From positions 1 through 64,000 of the forward strand of contig NZ_MKTH01000012.1 in NCBI RefSeq assembly GCF_001898175.1: a stretch of DNA of 64,000 bases, given 5' to 3'. The notes beneath the pieces are model-generated. The model saw only the letters and a program-made list of their open reading frames with translations. It searched no databases and was not told the origin of the DNA. Both the position numbers and the translations under genes were made by a program. Numbering within the stretch: the stretch's first letter is position 1; the number at the start of each line of letters is the position of its first letter. This DNA comes from Cellulomonas sp. 73-92. Its GTDB lineage: Bacteria; Actinomycetota; Actinomycetes; Actinomycetales; Cellulomonadaceae. Positions 1-8,544 of this stretch are shown here, piece by piece.

Positions 1-487
1 GGCCACCGAGGTCGAGCTCAAGGAGCGCAAGCACCGCATCGAGGACGCCGTGCGCAACGCGAAGGCGGCCGTCGAGGAGGGCATCGTCGCCGGTGGCGGC
101 GTCGCGCTGATCCAGGCCGGCAAGACGGCCTTCGAGAAGCTCGACCTGACCGGTGACGAGGCGACCGGCGCGCAGATCGTCCGGGTGGCCATCGAGGCCC
201 CGCTCAAGCAGATCGCGGTCAACGCGGGCTACGAGGGTGGCGTCGTCGTGGACAAGGTCCGCAACCTGCCGATCGGCCACGGCCTGAACGCCGCGACCGA
301 CGTCTACGAGGACCTGCTCGCGGCCGGCGTCGCCGACCCGGTGAAGGTCACGCGCTCCGCGCTGCAGAACGCCGCCTCGATCGCGGCGCTCTTCCTCACC
401 ACCGAGGCCGTCGTGGCCGACAAGCCGGAGAAGAACTCGGCGATGCCGGGCGGCGACGGTGGCATGGGCGGCGGGATGGACTTCTGA
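1..487 (+). CDS. groEL: 60 kDa chaperonin GroEL, C-terminal part (5' end outside window)
   Basis: This is the last 161 codons of a group I chaperonin, the ATP-driven folding ring that works with GroES in the cytoplasm. The reading frame is open from base 2, so the start lies upstream of the window. The visible part contains the family segment [10 protein letters not shown] and the [13 protein letters not shown] stretch of the equatorial domain. It ends in the Gly/Met-rich tail GGMGGGMDF, which is usual for GroEL. A strong hairpin terminator follows 23 bases after the stop. Actinobacteria often carry two groEL copies, and this fragment does not show which one this is. Confidence 0.97.
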   Translation, partial: ATEVELKERKHRIEDAVRNAKAAVEEGIVAGGGVALIQAGKTAFEKLDLTGDEATGAQIVRVAIEAPLKQIAVNAGYEGGVVVDKVRNLPIGHGLNAATDVYEDLLAAGVADPVKVTRSALQNAASIAALFLTTEAVVADKPEKNSAMPGGDGGMGGGMDF

Positions 488-510
488 TCCACCCCTGATC
501 CTCAGCGAGC

Positions 511-540
511 GGGGCCGGTCACCGTCGGGTGGCCGGCCCC
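511..540 (+). terminator. Rho-independent-type terminator after groEL
   Basis: A 13-bp stem (GGGGCCGGTCACC paired with GGTGGCCGGCCCC, one G-T pair) closes a GTCG loop and is followed by GTTCGTC. It lies between groEL on the plus strand and the convergent gene ending at 546, so it may stop transcription in both directions. The weak T-tract is normal for high-GC actinobacteria. Confidence 0.8.
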
Positions 541-545
541 GTTCG

Positions 546-1376
546 TCATCCGCGGCCGACGTTGGCGACGATCTCCGTGTACCGGGCGGTCACCAGGTCG
601 TTCGGGACGCCCTTCCGGCCGCACTCCAGCGCCGCCAGCCGCGGGTTCGAGCGCTCGACGACGAGGCGGCCATCCACCATCCGCGAGCGCAGCGCACGCA
701 GCGCCTCGCGGAACCGGTCGTCCTGCCGCGCTCGCTCGTAGAACGAGAGCACGTGGACGTAGAAGAACAGGTTGTACTGCCCGAAGGGGTAGCTGACCTG
801 GGTGAACAGCGTGCCGATGCCGAAGTGGCAGGGGCCGAGGGGTGCCCGCGTCTCCCAGTGCCTCAGCAGCATGTCGACGGCGCCGTCGAGCTCACCGGGC
901 GGCGCATGGGCCGTGAAGCGGAAGGCGTCGAGCGCGCCGAGGGTGGGACCGGGGTTGGACGAGCCGGTCTCGGGCCCATGGCCGTAGCTGAACTTCAGGC
1001 AGCGCCAGCCGCCGTCGTCGTGCCGCGTGGCGAGCAGGTGCTCGAAGGTCCGCGCCAGCCGCTCGTCGGACGCGTGCCCGAGGTGGGCGAGGGTGCGGGT
1101 CGCGTTGATCGTCTGGCAGGGGTAGATGGCGCCGGGGGCGAGTCGGAACCGGCCGTCGTCGCGCCAGGCGCGCCAGACGAGGTCGGTGGCCCCGACGAGC
1201 GCCGGGTCGTCGGGCGGCACCCCGAGCTCGTGCAGCAGGCGCAGGCAGTCCAGCGTCGTGAAGGGGCTGCCCTTGGCGAGCCGGCCGTCCGGCGTCGCCC
1301 AGAGGTCGGCGCCGTTGTCGTGCCGGCGCGCGAGGATCGCGTCGACGTCCCGCTGGTGCTGCGGGGACACCGCCAT
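546..1376 (-). CDS. Prenyltransferase/squalene-cyclase-like alpha-toroid protein
   Basis: The protein is about 276 aa. Its repeat pattern resembles the alpha/alpha-toroid superfamily of terpene cyclases and prenyltransferase beta subunits: GWRCLKFSYG, PGPTLGALDAFRF and repeated helices ending in aromatic residues. It is far shorter than a true squalene-hopene cyclase (about 630 aa), and I see no DxDD catalytic motif. It may therefore be a toroid-fold protein without cyclase activity. The start at 1376 (MAVSPQ) is favoured; a GTG at 1400 in the same frame would add eight residues. No ribosome site is clear for either. It stands alone, convergent with groEL. The fold assignment is by pattern and the function is unknown. 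Confidence 0.6.
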   Translation of the reverse strand: MAVSPQHQRDVDAILARRHDNGADLWATPDGRLAKGSPFTTLDCLRLLHELGVPPDDPALVGATDLVWRAWRDDGRFRLAPGAIYPCQTINATRTLAHLGHASDERLARTFEHLLATRHDDGGWRCLKFSYGHGPETGSSNPGPTLGALDAFRFTAHAPPGELDGAVDMLLRHWETRAPLGPCHFGIGTLFTQVSYPFGQYNLFFYVHVLSFYERARQDDRFREALRALRSRMVDGRLVVERSNPRLAALECGRKGVPNDLVTARYTEIVANVGRG

Positions 1377-1499
1377 GCCAGACGAGGCTACGCGGGACAC
1401 CGCTGGGCGGCGGGCTCCGCACGGACCGACCGCCCCTCGGCTCGCACCACGCCCGCGGCGGGCTCGCAGCGGCCGGCCGGGTCGCCGCCCGCGCCTCGC

Positions 1500-1778
1500 T
1501 CAGTGCCGCAGGGCGCCGCGGTCGCGGGCCGGCACGCGCAGGCCCGAGGCGACCAGCCGGCGGATGAGCTCGTGCCCCGTGACGTGCTGCGCGCCGAGGG
1601 CCACGAGCTGCGGGTGCCGTTCGAGCGGCACGTCGTAGTGGTCCTGGTCGAACGAGCGGGCCGGCAGGCCCGCCGCCGCGGCGAAGGCGTGCAGCTCGTC
1701 GTACGACGAGTCGCTCACCAGGTGCGCCCAGAGCGTGCCGTGCCGCGGCCACATGGGCGTGTCGACGAGCACGGTCAT
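1500..1778 (-). CDS. DUF4031 domain-containing protein
   Basis: This 92-aa protein starts MTVLVDTPMWPRHG and contains WAHLVSDSSYDELHAFA and the segment SFDQDHYDVP. These match the DUF4031 family, small actinobacterial proteins with conserved His/Asp residues and no known activity. The length is typical for the family. The start is an ATG 14 bases downstream of the stop of the WXG100 gene on the same strand, so the two may be co-transcribed. Confidence 0.8.
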   Translation of the reverse strand: MTVLVDTPMWPRHGTLWAHLVSDSSYDELHAFAAAAGLPARSFDQDHYDVPLERHPQLVALGAQHVTGHELIRRLVASGLRVPARDRGALRH

Positions 1779-1792
1779 CGCCGCAGGCTACG

Positions 1793-2092
1793 TCACGGCG
1801 TCACGCGCGCGAAGAGCCGCGACGCGGCCTGCTCGGCCTCGTCGTACGCCTGCGACGCGACCCGCATCGCCTGGGCGATCTGCGCCAGCGACTGCTCGAC
1901 CCGCTGCTGCGTCGCCGACCAGTCCGCGACGACCGCGCCGAACGCGCCCGCCGCCGCGCCGCGCCACACGCCCTGCAGGTCCGCGAGCTGCCGGTGCATT
2001 GCCGCGACCTCTGCCTCGATGGATGCCGACCGCTGCTGGACCGCCGTGGCGGCCAGCGCCAGCTGCGCGACGTCGACCTGGTACTGGCTCAT
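1793..2092 (-). CDS. WXG100-family (ESAT-6-like) protein
   Basis: This 99-aa, almost entirely helical protein carries a WRG turn (GVWRGAA, about residues 42-48) between two long helices. That is the WXG100 helical hairpin of type VII secretion substrates. Length and Ala/Gln-rich composition fit the family. No ESX machinery (EccC ATPase, EccD, MycP) and no second WXG100 partner are visible, so the gene is an orphan here. It may act as a homodimer or be exported by a system elsewhere. The ATG at 2092 is preceded by a purine-rich GAGGGGCG stretch that can serve as the ribosome site. Confidence 0.8.
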   Translation of the reverse strand: MSQYQVDVAQLALAATAVQQRSASIEAEVAAMHRQLADLQGVWRGAAAGAFGAVVADWSATQQRVEQSLAQIAQAMRVASQAYDEAEQAASRLFARVTP

Positions 2093-2205
2093 CGCCCCTC
2101 CTCGTCGTGCCCACCGCCCCGGTGCGGGGCCGTGGTGCGGCGCGAGGCTAGGTGGACGGCGACGGGGCGCGGCCCCGCGCGACGAGGCAGCGCGGGGCGC
2201 GGCGG

Positions 2206-2988
2206 TCAGGCTCCGGGCTGTGGGTGGGTGGCCGTCGAGGCGGGGACGGGCTCGCCGTCAGCCGGAGCCGCCGGCGCTTCCGAGCCGGCCTCCTGCACCT
2301 CGAGCTTGCCCAGCTCCTTCTCCACGCGCGAGAGCTCGGCGGTGACGTTCTGGCGTGCCGGCTCCTCCCACCGCTCGGAGAGCGGGGAGATGAACAGCGA
2401 CGGGCGGGCCAGCAGCTTGCGCAGGATGCGCTGGCGGGCCTGCAGGAAGTCGTGCTGCGGGATGTGGGAGTACTCGGCGCGCAGCTCCTCGAGGTACGCC
2501 TTGTAGCGCTGCGGCTCGACGGCCAGCATCGCGAGGTCGGCGTCGCAGAGCACGGCGCTGTCGGGGTCGGACCGGTCGGTCGTGTGCCGCGCCAGGTGGA
2601 CGACGAGGTCGTGGACGCGCTGTGCGCGCGCCTCGGGGACGCCGAGCGCGAGGAGCTCGGTCCGCGCCACGCCGGCGCTGGCGACCTCGTCCTCCCCGCC
2701 CTTGTTGGCGCGGGTCGCGGCCAGGTCGGACGCGAACACGGCGCCGTGGTACCAGGCGGCGAGCCTGACCAGGTCGGGCTCGTGCGTCTCCTCGGTCAGC
2801 TCGTCGACGCGCGACAGCACCGACAGGAGGTGCTTGAGGTTGTGGAACCGACGCTCCGGGGAGCTCCACCGTTCGAGGAGGGACTCACCGGTGCTCCGGA
2901 TCTCCTCTGGTTGTGCCGTCCCACCTGCGGCCTGAACGCTGCGGACGAACCCTGACAACAGCCACTGCGGCGCTTCTAGTGCGCCCAT
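2206..2988 (-). CDS. HD-superfamily metal-dependent phosphohydrolase-like protein
   Basis: This 260-aa protein resembles the COG4339 group of predicted HD-type phosphohydrolases. Visible landmarks are RFHNLKHLLSVL near residues 47-58 (the HN..H type), AAWYHGAVF near residues 77-85, and VHDLVVHLARHTT near residues 124-136, followed by LCDADLAMLA. Together these supply the His/Asp ligands expected for a metal site. The last 45 residues are a low-complexity acidic/Pro tail. The ATG at 2988 has GAGG upstream. It lies 21 bases downstream of the histidine kinase gene on the same strand and is likely its last co-transcribed neighbour. The substrate is unknown. Confidence 0.75.
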   Translation of the reverse strand: MGALEAPQWLLSGFVRSVQAAGGTAQPEEIRSTGESLLERWSSPERRFHNLKHLLSVLSRVDELTEETHEPDLVRLAAWYHGAVFASDLAATRANKGGEDEVASAGVARTELLALGVPEARAQRVHDLVVHLARHTTDRSDPDSAVLCDADLAMLAVEPQRYKAYLEELRAEYSHIPQHDFLQARQRILRKLLARPSLFISPLSERWEEPARQNVTAELSRVEKELGKLEVQEAGSEAPAAPADGEPVPASTATHPQPGA

Positions 2989-3009
2989 GAGACGAACCTC
3001 ACCGACGGT

Positions 3010-4785
3010 TTACTCGGACTCCCCATGGTACCCACGGTCCCCCGGGACTCCTGTCGGGACGGCGACGCGCACGGTCGTGCCCCCGCCGGGGGTCTCGGCC
3101 AGCGACACGTGCCCACGGTGGGCCCCGACGATCGCCGCGACGATGGCCATGCCCAGCCCGGCCCCGCCCGACTCCCGCGTGCGGGACGCGTCGACCCGGT
3201 AGAAGCGCTCGAAGACACGGGTGGCGTGCGCCGGGTCGATGCCCGGCCCGTGGTCGCGCACCTCGAGCACGCCGGCGCCGTCGGCCAGGCCGACCGCGAT
3301 CTCCACCGGCGTGCCCACCGGTGTGTGACGCACCACGTTCCCGACGAGGTTGGCGACGACCTGCCGCAGCCGGGCGTCGTCGCCGGTGACGACGACGGGG
3401 CCGCCGGCGGCGCCCTGGCCGAGCGGGACGAGCCGGGCCGGACGGTCGGGGTCGAGGGCGTGCAGGTCGCTCACCGCGTCGGCGGCCAGCACGGTGAGGT
3501 CCACCGGCTCGTGGGCGACCGGCCGGCCCTCGTCGAGCCGCGCGAGCAGCAGCAGGTCCTCCACCAGGCCGCCCATGCGGGTGGCCGAGCCCTCGATGCG
3601 GCGCATCGTGTCGTCGACCTTCTCCCGCTCGTCGAGCGCGCCCATCCGGTACAGCTCGGCGTAGCCGCGGATGGTCGCCAGCGGAGTGCGCAGCTCGTGG
3701 GAGGCGTCGGCGACGAACCGCCGCATGCGGGCCTCGGAGGCCGTGCGGACGGCGAACGCCTGCTCGATCTGGGCGAGCATGCCGTTGAGCGAGGTGCCGA
3801 GGCGGCCGACCTCGGTCGACGGCGGGAGGGTCGGCACGCGCCGCGACAGGTCGCCGGCGGCGATGGCGGCCGCGGTGTGCTCGATCTCGACGAGCGGCCG
3901 GAGCGAGCGCCGCACGGCCCAGCCGGCGGCCAGCGCGCCGAGCAGCAGGATGCCGATGCCGGACAGCAGGAGGATGACGACCATCGTCTCCGTGGTGTCG
4001 GTGGTGCCGCCCAGCGGCAGCGCGATGATCACCGAGCCGCCGTAGGCGGCGGGGAGCGGGTACGCGACCGCGCGCCAGTGCGAGCCTGCGACGTTCGACC
4101 GCACGGTGAACGCGTTCGCGTCCCCGTTGGCGTCCATCGCCCGCACCTGGTCGACCGTCAGGGCGGGCAGGTCGGGCGTGCCGGACCGGGCGAGGGTCGC
4201 CCCCCAGCCCCAGTACGTCAGCGTCTGGCCGTTGTCGGCCAGCAGGCGCACGTAGTAGTCGCTCGGCCCGCTCCTGGTGGTCAGGCCGCTGAGCAGGGCG
4301 CTGACCTGCTGACCCGCCAGCGTCGTGCCCTCGGTCTTGAGCTTGTCGTCGATCTGCGCGACGAGCGAGCGCTCCAGCAGCGTCGCGCTCGTGCCGCCGG
4401 CCAGCACCAGCCCGGCGCCGAGCAGCACGGTGATGAGCACGACGAGGCGCACGCGCAGCGGGACGCGGTCCTGGACCGCGACCCAGCGGGCGCGCAGCCG
4501 GGCCCATCCGGACGGCGCACGGGGCCCGGTGGCGACGTCCCCGGCAGCGCCACCGGCCGCGGGCACGTCGTCCACGGGGGTCGCGTCGGCGCCCGCGGCG
4601 GCCCCGGGCGGGGTCGCGGCACGAGCCGGTTCGGCGGGGCTCGCGGCGCGCGCCGGGGCGGTCGGAGCGGCGCCGCCGGCCGGGGGCGAGGCGTCCCGCG
4701 GGGCGCCCGGGTGCGCGGGCGTGGCGGCGGCGAGCGGCGGTTGGACCGGCGCGAAGCCCTCGACCTTCGCCCTGCGCTCGGTCAT
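3010..4785 (-). CDS. Sensor histidine kinase (HAMP-HisKA-HATPase)
   Basis: This 591-aa membrane kinase pairs with the response regulator just upstream. A Pro/Ala-rich cytoplasmic tail covers about residues 15-90, longer than usual. TM1 is about 113-134, an extracellular sensor follows, TM2 is about 268-290, and HAMP runs to about 345. The phosphoacceptor is H363 in SHELRTP. The N box (NLVGNVVRHTP) and the G boxes (DHGPGID, GAGLGMAI) of the ATPase domain follow. The start at 4785 gives a 4-base ATGA overlap with the regulator, implying translational coupling; a longer frame reaching 4941 would run into the regulator and is rejected. It resembles the TrcS/MprB type, but the signal is not evident. 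Confidence 0.92.
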   Translation of the reverse strand: MTERRAKVEGFAPVQPPLAAATPAHPGAPRDASPPAGGAAPTAPARAASPAEPARAATPPGAAAGADATPVDDVPAAGGAAGDVATGPRAPSGWARLRARWVAVQDRVPLRVRLVVLITVLLGAGLVLAGGTSATLLERSLVAQIDDKLKTEGTTLAGQQVSALLSGLTTRSGPSDYYVRLLADNGQTLTYWGWGATLARSGTPDLPALTVDQVRAMDANGDANAFTVRSNVAGSHWRAVAYPLPAAYGGSVIIALPLGGTTDTTETMVVILLLSGIGILLLGALAAGWAVRRSLRPLVEIEHTAAAIAAGDLSRRVPTLPPSTEVGRLGTSLNGMLAQIEQAFAVRTASEARMRRFVADASHELRTPLATIRGYAELYRMGALDEREKVDDTMRRIEGSATRMGGLVEDLLLLARLDEGRPVAHEPVDLTVLAADAVSDLHALDPDRPARLVPLGQGAAGGPVVVTGDDARLRQVVANLVGNVVRHTPVGTPVEIAVGLADGAGVLEVRDHGPGIDPAHATRVFERFYRVDASRTRESGGAGLGMAIVAAIVGAHRGHVSLAETPGGGTTVRVAVPTGVPGDRGYHGESE

Positions 4786-5501
4786 GTCATCTCGCGCAGC
4801 AGGTACCCGACCCCGCGCTTCGTGTGGATGAGCGGCGGCAGGCGCCGACCCTCGGCGTTGTCGATCGAGTCGATCTTGCGTCGCAGGTAGGAGATGTAGC
4901 TCTCGACGATGTTCGCGTCCCCACCCCAGTCGTACTGCCACACGTGGTCGAGGATCTGGGACTTGGACAGCACGCGACCCGCGTTGAGCATCAGGTAGCG
5001 CAGCAGCTTGAACTCGGTGGGGGACAGCTCCACCTGCTGGCCGGCGCGCCGCACCTCGTGCGAGTCGTCGTCGAGCTCGAGGTCGGAGTAGCGCAGCACG
5101 CTCGAGTCGTCCTCGACGTGGTGGGTGCGGCGGAGCACGGCGCGGATGCGGGCGACGACCTCCTCGAGGCTGAACGGCTTGGTGACGTAGTCGTCGCCGC
5201 CGCCGGTCAGGCCCTGCACCTTGTCGGCGGTGTCGTCGCGCGCCGTGAGGAACAGCACGGGGACGAACTGGCCGCGCTCGCGGAGCCGGCGCGTGACGGC
5301 GAAGCCGTCCAGGTCCGGGAGCATCACGTCGAGCACGACGAGGTCCGGCTCGACGTCCTTGGCGAGCTTGAGGGCCGAGTGCCCGTCCGCCGCGGCGTGC
5401 ACCTCGAACCCGGCGAACCTCAGCGAGGTTGCGAGCAGCTCACGGATGTTGGGCTCGTCGTCGACGACGAGCAGGCGCGCCTCGGGCATGGTGCTCACCA
5501 T
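4782..5501 (-). CDS. OmpR-family response regulator
   Basis: The protein is 239 aa, with a receiver domain at about 8-124 and a winged-helix DNA-binding domain at about 137-238. The phosphoacceptor is D58 in LVVLDVMLPD, the acidic pair is in VVDDE and the conserved Lys is in YVTKPF. The C-terminal domain shows LSPTEFKLLRYL and the IHTKRGVGYLL wing. Two ATGs are possible, at 5501 and at 5489 (MPEARLL); both keep all domains. The gene overlaps the kinase start by four bases. It lies downstream of pspA and the TPM gene on the same strand, separated by a 98-base gap that could hold its own promoter. A link to envelope stress is inferred only from that context. Confidence 0.93.
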   Translation of the reverse strand: MVSTMPEARLLVVDDEPNIRELLATSLRFAGFEVHAAADGHSALKLAKDVEPDLVVLDVMLPDLDGFAVTRRLRERGQFVPVLFLTARDDTADKVQGLTGGGDDYVTKPFSLEEVVARIRAVLRRTHHVEDDSSVLRYSDLELDDDSHEVRRAGQQVELSPTEFKLLRYLMLNAGRVLSKSQILDHVWQYDWGGDANIVESYISYLRRKIDSIDNAEGRRLPPLIHTKRGVGYLLREMT

Positions 5502-5599
5502 CCCAGTGTGTGCGCACCGTCTGAGAACTTGCTGAGAGTTGGCTGCGTCCGTCGCCCCCGGCGGGCCACCGGATTGCCGGGGCCCGCCAGGGGCGGACG

Positions 5600-6367
5600 T
5601 CACTGCGCGGCGATCTGCGGGGTCACGCTCGTCGTGCCCAGCTGCTGCGGGGCCTGGCCCGACTTGAGGGCGGCGAGCCGCGCCTCCACCTCGATCTGCT
5701 GGTCGCTGCTCTCGAGCTCGGCGAACTGCGAGTCGAGCGACGTCGCGGCGATCTCCGCCTGGCCCTGCGCGTAGGCCTCCTGGCGGCGGACCTTGTCCTC
5801 GAACCGCGACAGCTCGCTCGTCGGGTCGAGGACGTTGATGGAGCCGATGGCCTCCTGCACCTGGATCTGCGCCTGCGCCGACTTCTGGCGCGCGACGAGC
5901 GTGTCCCGGCGCGACTTGAGCTCGCCGAGCTTCTCCTTCATCTGGACGAGCCCGGTCTTGAGCTTGTCGACGGCCTCGCGCTGCGACGCGATGAGCGGCT
6001 CGGCCTCCTTGACCTCGTTCTCCGCCGTGATCTGCTTGCCCAGCGCGACCTTGGCGAGGGCGTCGAACTTGTCGGCGTTCGCCGCGTCGCCCGCGGCCCG
6101 GTACTGGTCGGCACGCGACGAGGCCGCGAGGGCCTTGCCGCCCCACTCGCTCGCCGCGGCGACGTCCGCGTTGTAGTCCTGCTCCGCCAGGCGCAGGTTG
6201 CCGATGGTCTGCGCGACGGCCTGCTCGGCGTCCGCGATCGAGTTGGTGTAGTCGCGGACCAGCTGGTCGAGCATCTTCTGCGGGTCCTCCGCCTGGTCGA
6301 TCAGCGCGTTGATGTTGGCCTTCGCCAGCTGCGCGATCCGGCCGAAGATGGACTGCTTCTCGGTCAT
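5600..6367 (-). CDS. pspA: PspA/IM30-family membrane-stress protein
   Basis: This 255-aa coiled-coil protein starts with the amphipathic helix typical of PspA/Vipp1 (QSIFGRIAQLAKANINALID). The family core DPQKMLDQLVRDY follows, then long helices rich in Gln, Glu and Ala. PspA proteins assemble on the inner leaflet of stressed membranes and limit proton leakage. The length is close to the usual 220-270 aa. It sits 63 bases downstream of the TPM-domain membrane protein, a frequent partnership in actinobacteria, and is followed by a two-component system. No pspF-type regulator is present, as expected in this phylum. Confidence 0.92.
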   Translation of the reverse strand: MTEKQSIFGRIAQLAKANINALIDQAEDPQKMLDQLVRDYTNSIADAEQAVAQTIGNLRLAEQDYNADVAAASEWGGKALAASSRADQYRAAGDAANADKFDALAKVALGKQITAENEVKEAEPLIASQREAVDKLKTGLVQMKEKLGELKSRRDTLVARQKSAQAQIQVQEAIGSINVLDPTSELSRFEDKVRRQEAYAQGQAEIAATSLDSQFAELESSDQQIEVEARLAALKSGQAPQQLGTTSVTPQIAAQ

Positions 6368-6430
6368 CGGTGTGCCTTCCTCGTCGTGTCCATGTGGTTC
6401 CCCTGTCGTCCTGCCCCACGCCTGCCGCGG

Positions 6431-8476
6431 CTAGAACCCGCCGCCGAAGCCACCTCCGCCGCCACCTCCGCCGCCGAAGCCGCCACCGAAGCCGCCGCCA
6501 CCACCGCCTCCGCCTCCGCCCCAGCCGCCGCCCCCGCCGCCCCCGCCGCGCAGGATCGAGCCGAGGATCAGGCCGCCGAGCACCATGCCGCCGAGGTTGT
6601 TGCCGCCGCCCATGCGGGGGCCACCGCCCCACGGCGGGGTGTTGTTGTCGACGTCCTGACGGGCGGCGGCGACGGCGTCGTCGACGTACTGCTGGGCGCG
6701 CTGCGCCAGCGGGAGCGCGCCGACCGGGTCGGTGGCGCGCTGGGCCACGGCCTGGTCGCGGAGCCGCTGCCCCTCCGCAAGGCGCGTGCGGGCCTCGGGG
6801 CCGACGACCCCGCGGCGGGTGTTGATGAAGTCCGTCGCCGCCCGGATGGCAGAGTCGAGCCGGCCGAGGGTGTCGTCGAGCAGGACGAGGGCGCGCCGGC
6901 CCTGCTCCTCGCGCTCGCGCATCGGCGCCAGTGACGCGTCGAGCGCCGCCTCGGCCGACGTCAGCCCACGCAGCGCCGCCAGCGGGTCGCCCGTGCCGGC
7001 GCGCACGGCGCTCGCGGCCTGGACCGCGTGCTGGGCGGCCTGCACCTGCGGCACCACCGCGGGATCGCCGGGCGCGAGCCGGGCGGCATCCGAGAGGTCG
7101 GAGGTGATGGAGGCGATCGCCGCGTCGATCTTCTGCCCGGCCGCGGCCAGGTCGGCGCCGGCGGCGTCGACACCGTCGAGCAGGGTCTTGGCGTGGTCGA
7201 GCGCCGCCTCGGCGGCGCGCGCGTAGCCGACGGCCTCGCCGCGGTGGTCGGGCTCCGCGGCGGCCTTGCGGCCGGCCTCGATCGCGTCCTGCACGTCGGA
7301 GATCAGCGTCTGCGCGTGGTCGGGGTTCTGCGCGACCGATGCCAGCGCGTCCGCGGGGTACTGGGCGGCGAGCGCCTTGAGCGTCGCCCGCGCCGGTCCG
7401 AGCCGCTGCGTGAGGCCGGCCGCTGCCTGCGCGTGGTCGTCGAGCGCCTGCTCGACGTGGTCCTCGAGGTTTCGCATGTCGTCGAAGGCCGTCTTCTGCG
7501 CGTCCAGCGCGGCCGACACCTCGGCGCACAGGCGCAGGATCTGGGTGGTCCACTCCCGGCGCTGCTGCTCGGTGTCGGGCACCTCGTCGTCCAGCGCCTG
7601 GCGCAGCCGGAACGCCTCCGTCGCCTTCGTCTTGCCGTCGGCGAGCGCGGTGGCGAACTCCTTGGTCGCGTCGTTCCCGAACTGCGCCTGCGCGAAGCCC
7701 AGCTCCTGCTCCGAGCTGCGCAGCTGGTCGTCGATCGCGACGAGCGCCGAGCCGCTGCGCCGGTCGAGCTCGGCGGTCGGCAGCCCGGCCAGCTCGTCGG
7801 GGGAGGGTGCGGCCGGCGCGGGCACCCGCCGGCGGTTCGCCAGCGCGACGACGAGCACGACGATCCCCGCGATGGCGACCAGGCCGACGAGCAGCACCGA
7901 GCCGAAGCCCGGTCCCGACGAGGTGGCGGGCGGGCTCACGGGGACGCCACCGCCACCGCCCGAGCCGGCGCCCGTGGTGGCCGCCGAGCGCAGGCCGTCG
8001 GCCGCGGCCACCGCGGCACCCGCCCAGTCGTTGCCGCTCAGCTTCTGCCCCACCGCCGTGTAGACCGCCTGCATCTGGGTGGAGCTGACGTTCGTGACGG
8101 ACTGCGGGGCGAGCGCGTACCGACGGGCCTGGGTGGCCACGGCGAGGACCACGTCGTTGGTGCCGAGGCCGGAGGCCTGGATCGTCGCCGTCGCCCAGCT
8201 GACCGGGTCCTGGTTGTCGAAGGTCGGCACGTAGACGACGTAGAGCTGCAGCCCGGTGTCGGAGCGGAGCTGGTCGAGCGACGACTGGACCCTCGACGTG
8301 TCGGAGGCGCTCAGCACGCCCGACTGGTCGGTGATGTGGTCCGCGCCGATGGTCACGGGGCCGGCGGCGGCGGCCGGCAGGGCGCTGAACAGGAACAGGG
8401 CCGCGGCGATCGCGAGGGCGCCTCCCGAGCGGAGCCCCCCGGCGAACCGTCGACCACGATCGGCGTGCACGAGCAT
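6431..8476 (-). CDS. TPM-domain membrane protein with glycine-rich tail
   Basis: The protein is 681 aa. A signal peptide covers about residues 15-38 (cut near AAAAG) and an extracytoplasmic TPM domain covers about 45-165 (ITDQSGVLSASD, LGTNDVVLAVA). A Gly/Pro linker leads to one membrane helix at about 192-214. A long Ala-rich coiled region of repeated helices follows, and the last 45 residues are almost pure Gly/Phe (GGGFGGGF). The same arrangement is common in actinobacteria next to pspA. The start at 8476 is chosen because GGGGGAGG lies about eight bases upstream; longer frames read back into the antiporter. A role in membrane or cell-wall quality control is inferred from the neighbour. 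Confidence 0.85.
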   Translation of the reverse strand: MLVHADRGRRFAGGLRSGGALAIAAALFLFSALPAAAAGPVTIGADHITDQSGVLSASDTSRVQSSLDQLRSDTGLQLYVVYVPTFDNQDPVSWATATIQASGLGTNDVVLAVATQARRYALAPQSVTNVSSTQMQAVYTAVGQKLSGNDWAGAAVAAADGLRSAATTGAGSGGGGGVPVSPPATSSGPGFGSVLLVGLVAIAGIVVLVVALANRRRVPAPAAPSPDELAGLPTAELDRRSGSALVAIDDQLRSSEQELGFAQAQFGNDATKEFATALADGKTKATEAFRLRQALDDEVPDTEQQRREWTTQILRLCAEVSAALDAQKTAFDDMRNLEDHVEQALDDHAQAAAGLTQRLGPARATLKALAAQYPADALASVAQNPDHAQTLISDVQDAIEAGRKAAAEPDHRGEAVGYARAAEAALDHAKTLLDGVDAAGADLAAAGQKIDAAIASITSDLSDAARLAPGDPAVVPQVQAAQHAVQAASAVRAGTGDPLAALRGLTSAEAALDASLAPMREREEQGRRALVLLDDTLGRLDSAIRAATDFINTRRGVVGPEARTRLAEGQRLRDQAVAQRATDPVGALPLAQRAQQYVDDAVAAARQDVDNNTPPWGGGPRMGGGNNLGGMVLGGLILGSILRGGGGGGGGWGGGGGGGGGGFGGGFGGGGGGGGGFGGGF

Positions 8477-8544
8477 GAGTCTCGACCTCCCCCTCACCCG
8501 CCCGCAACGACGATCGGGCCCGGTCGGTTCCCGGCGCCCGGGTC

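Noticed and set aside
459..2345. A 628-codon plus-strand frame over 459-2345
   Set aside because: Composition is low complexity and it lies opposite three recognisable minus-strand genes (squalene-cyclase-like, DUF4031, WXG100).
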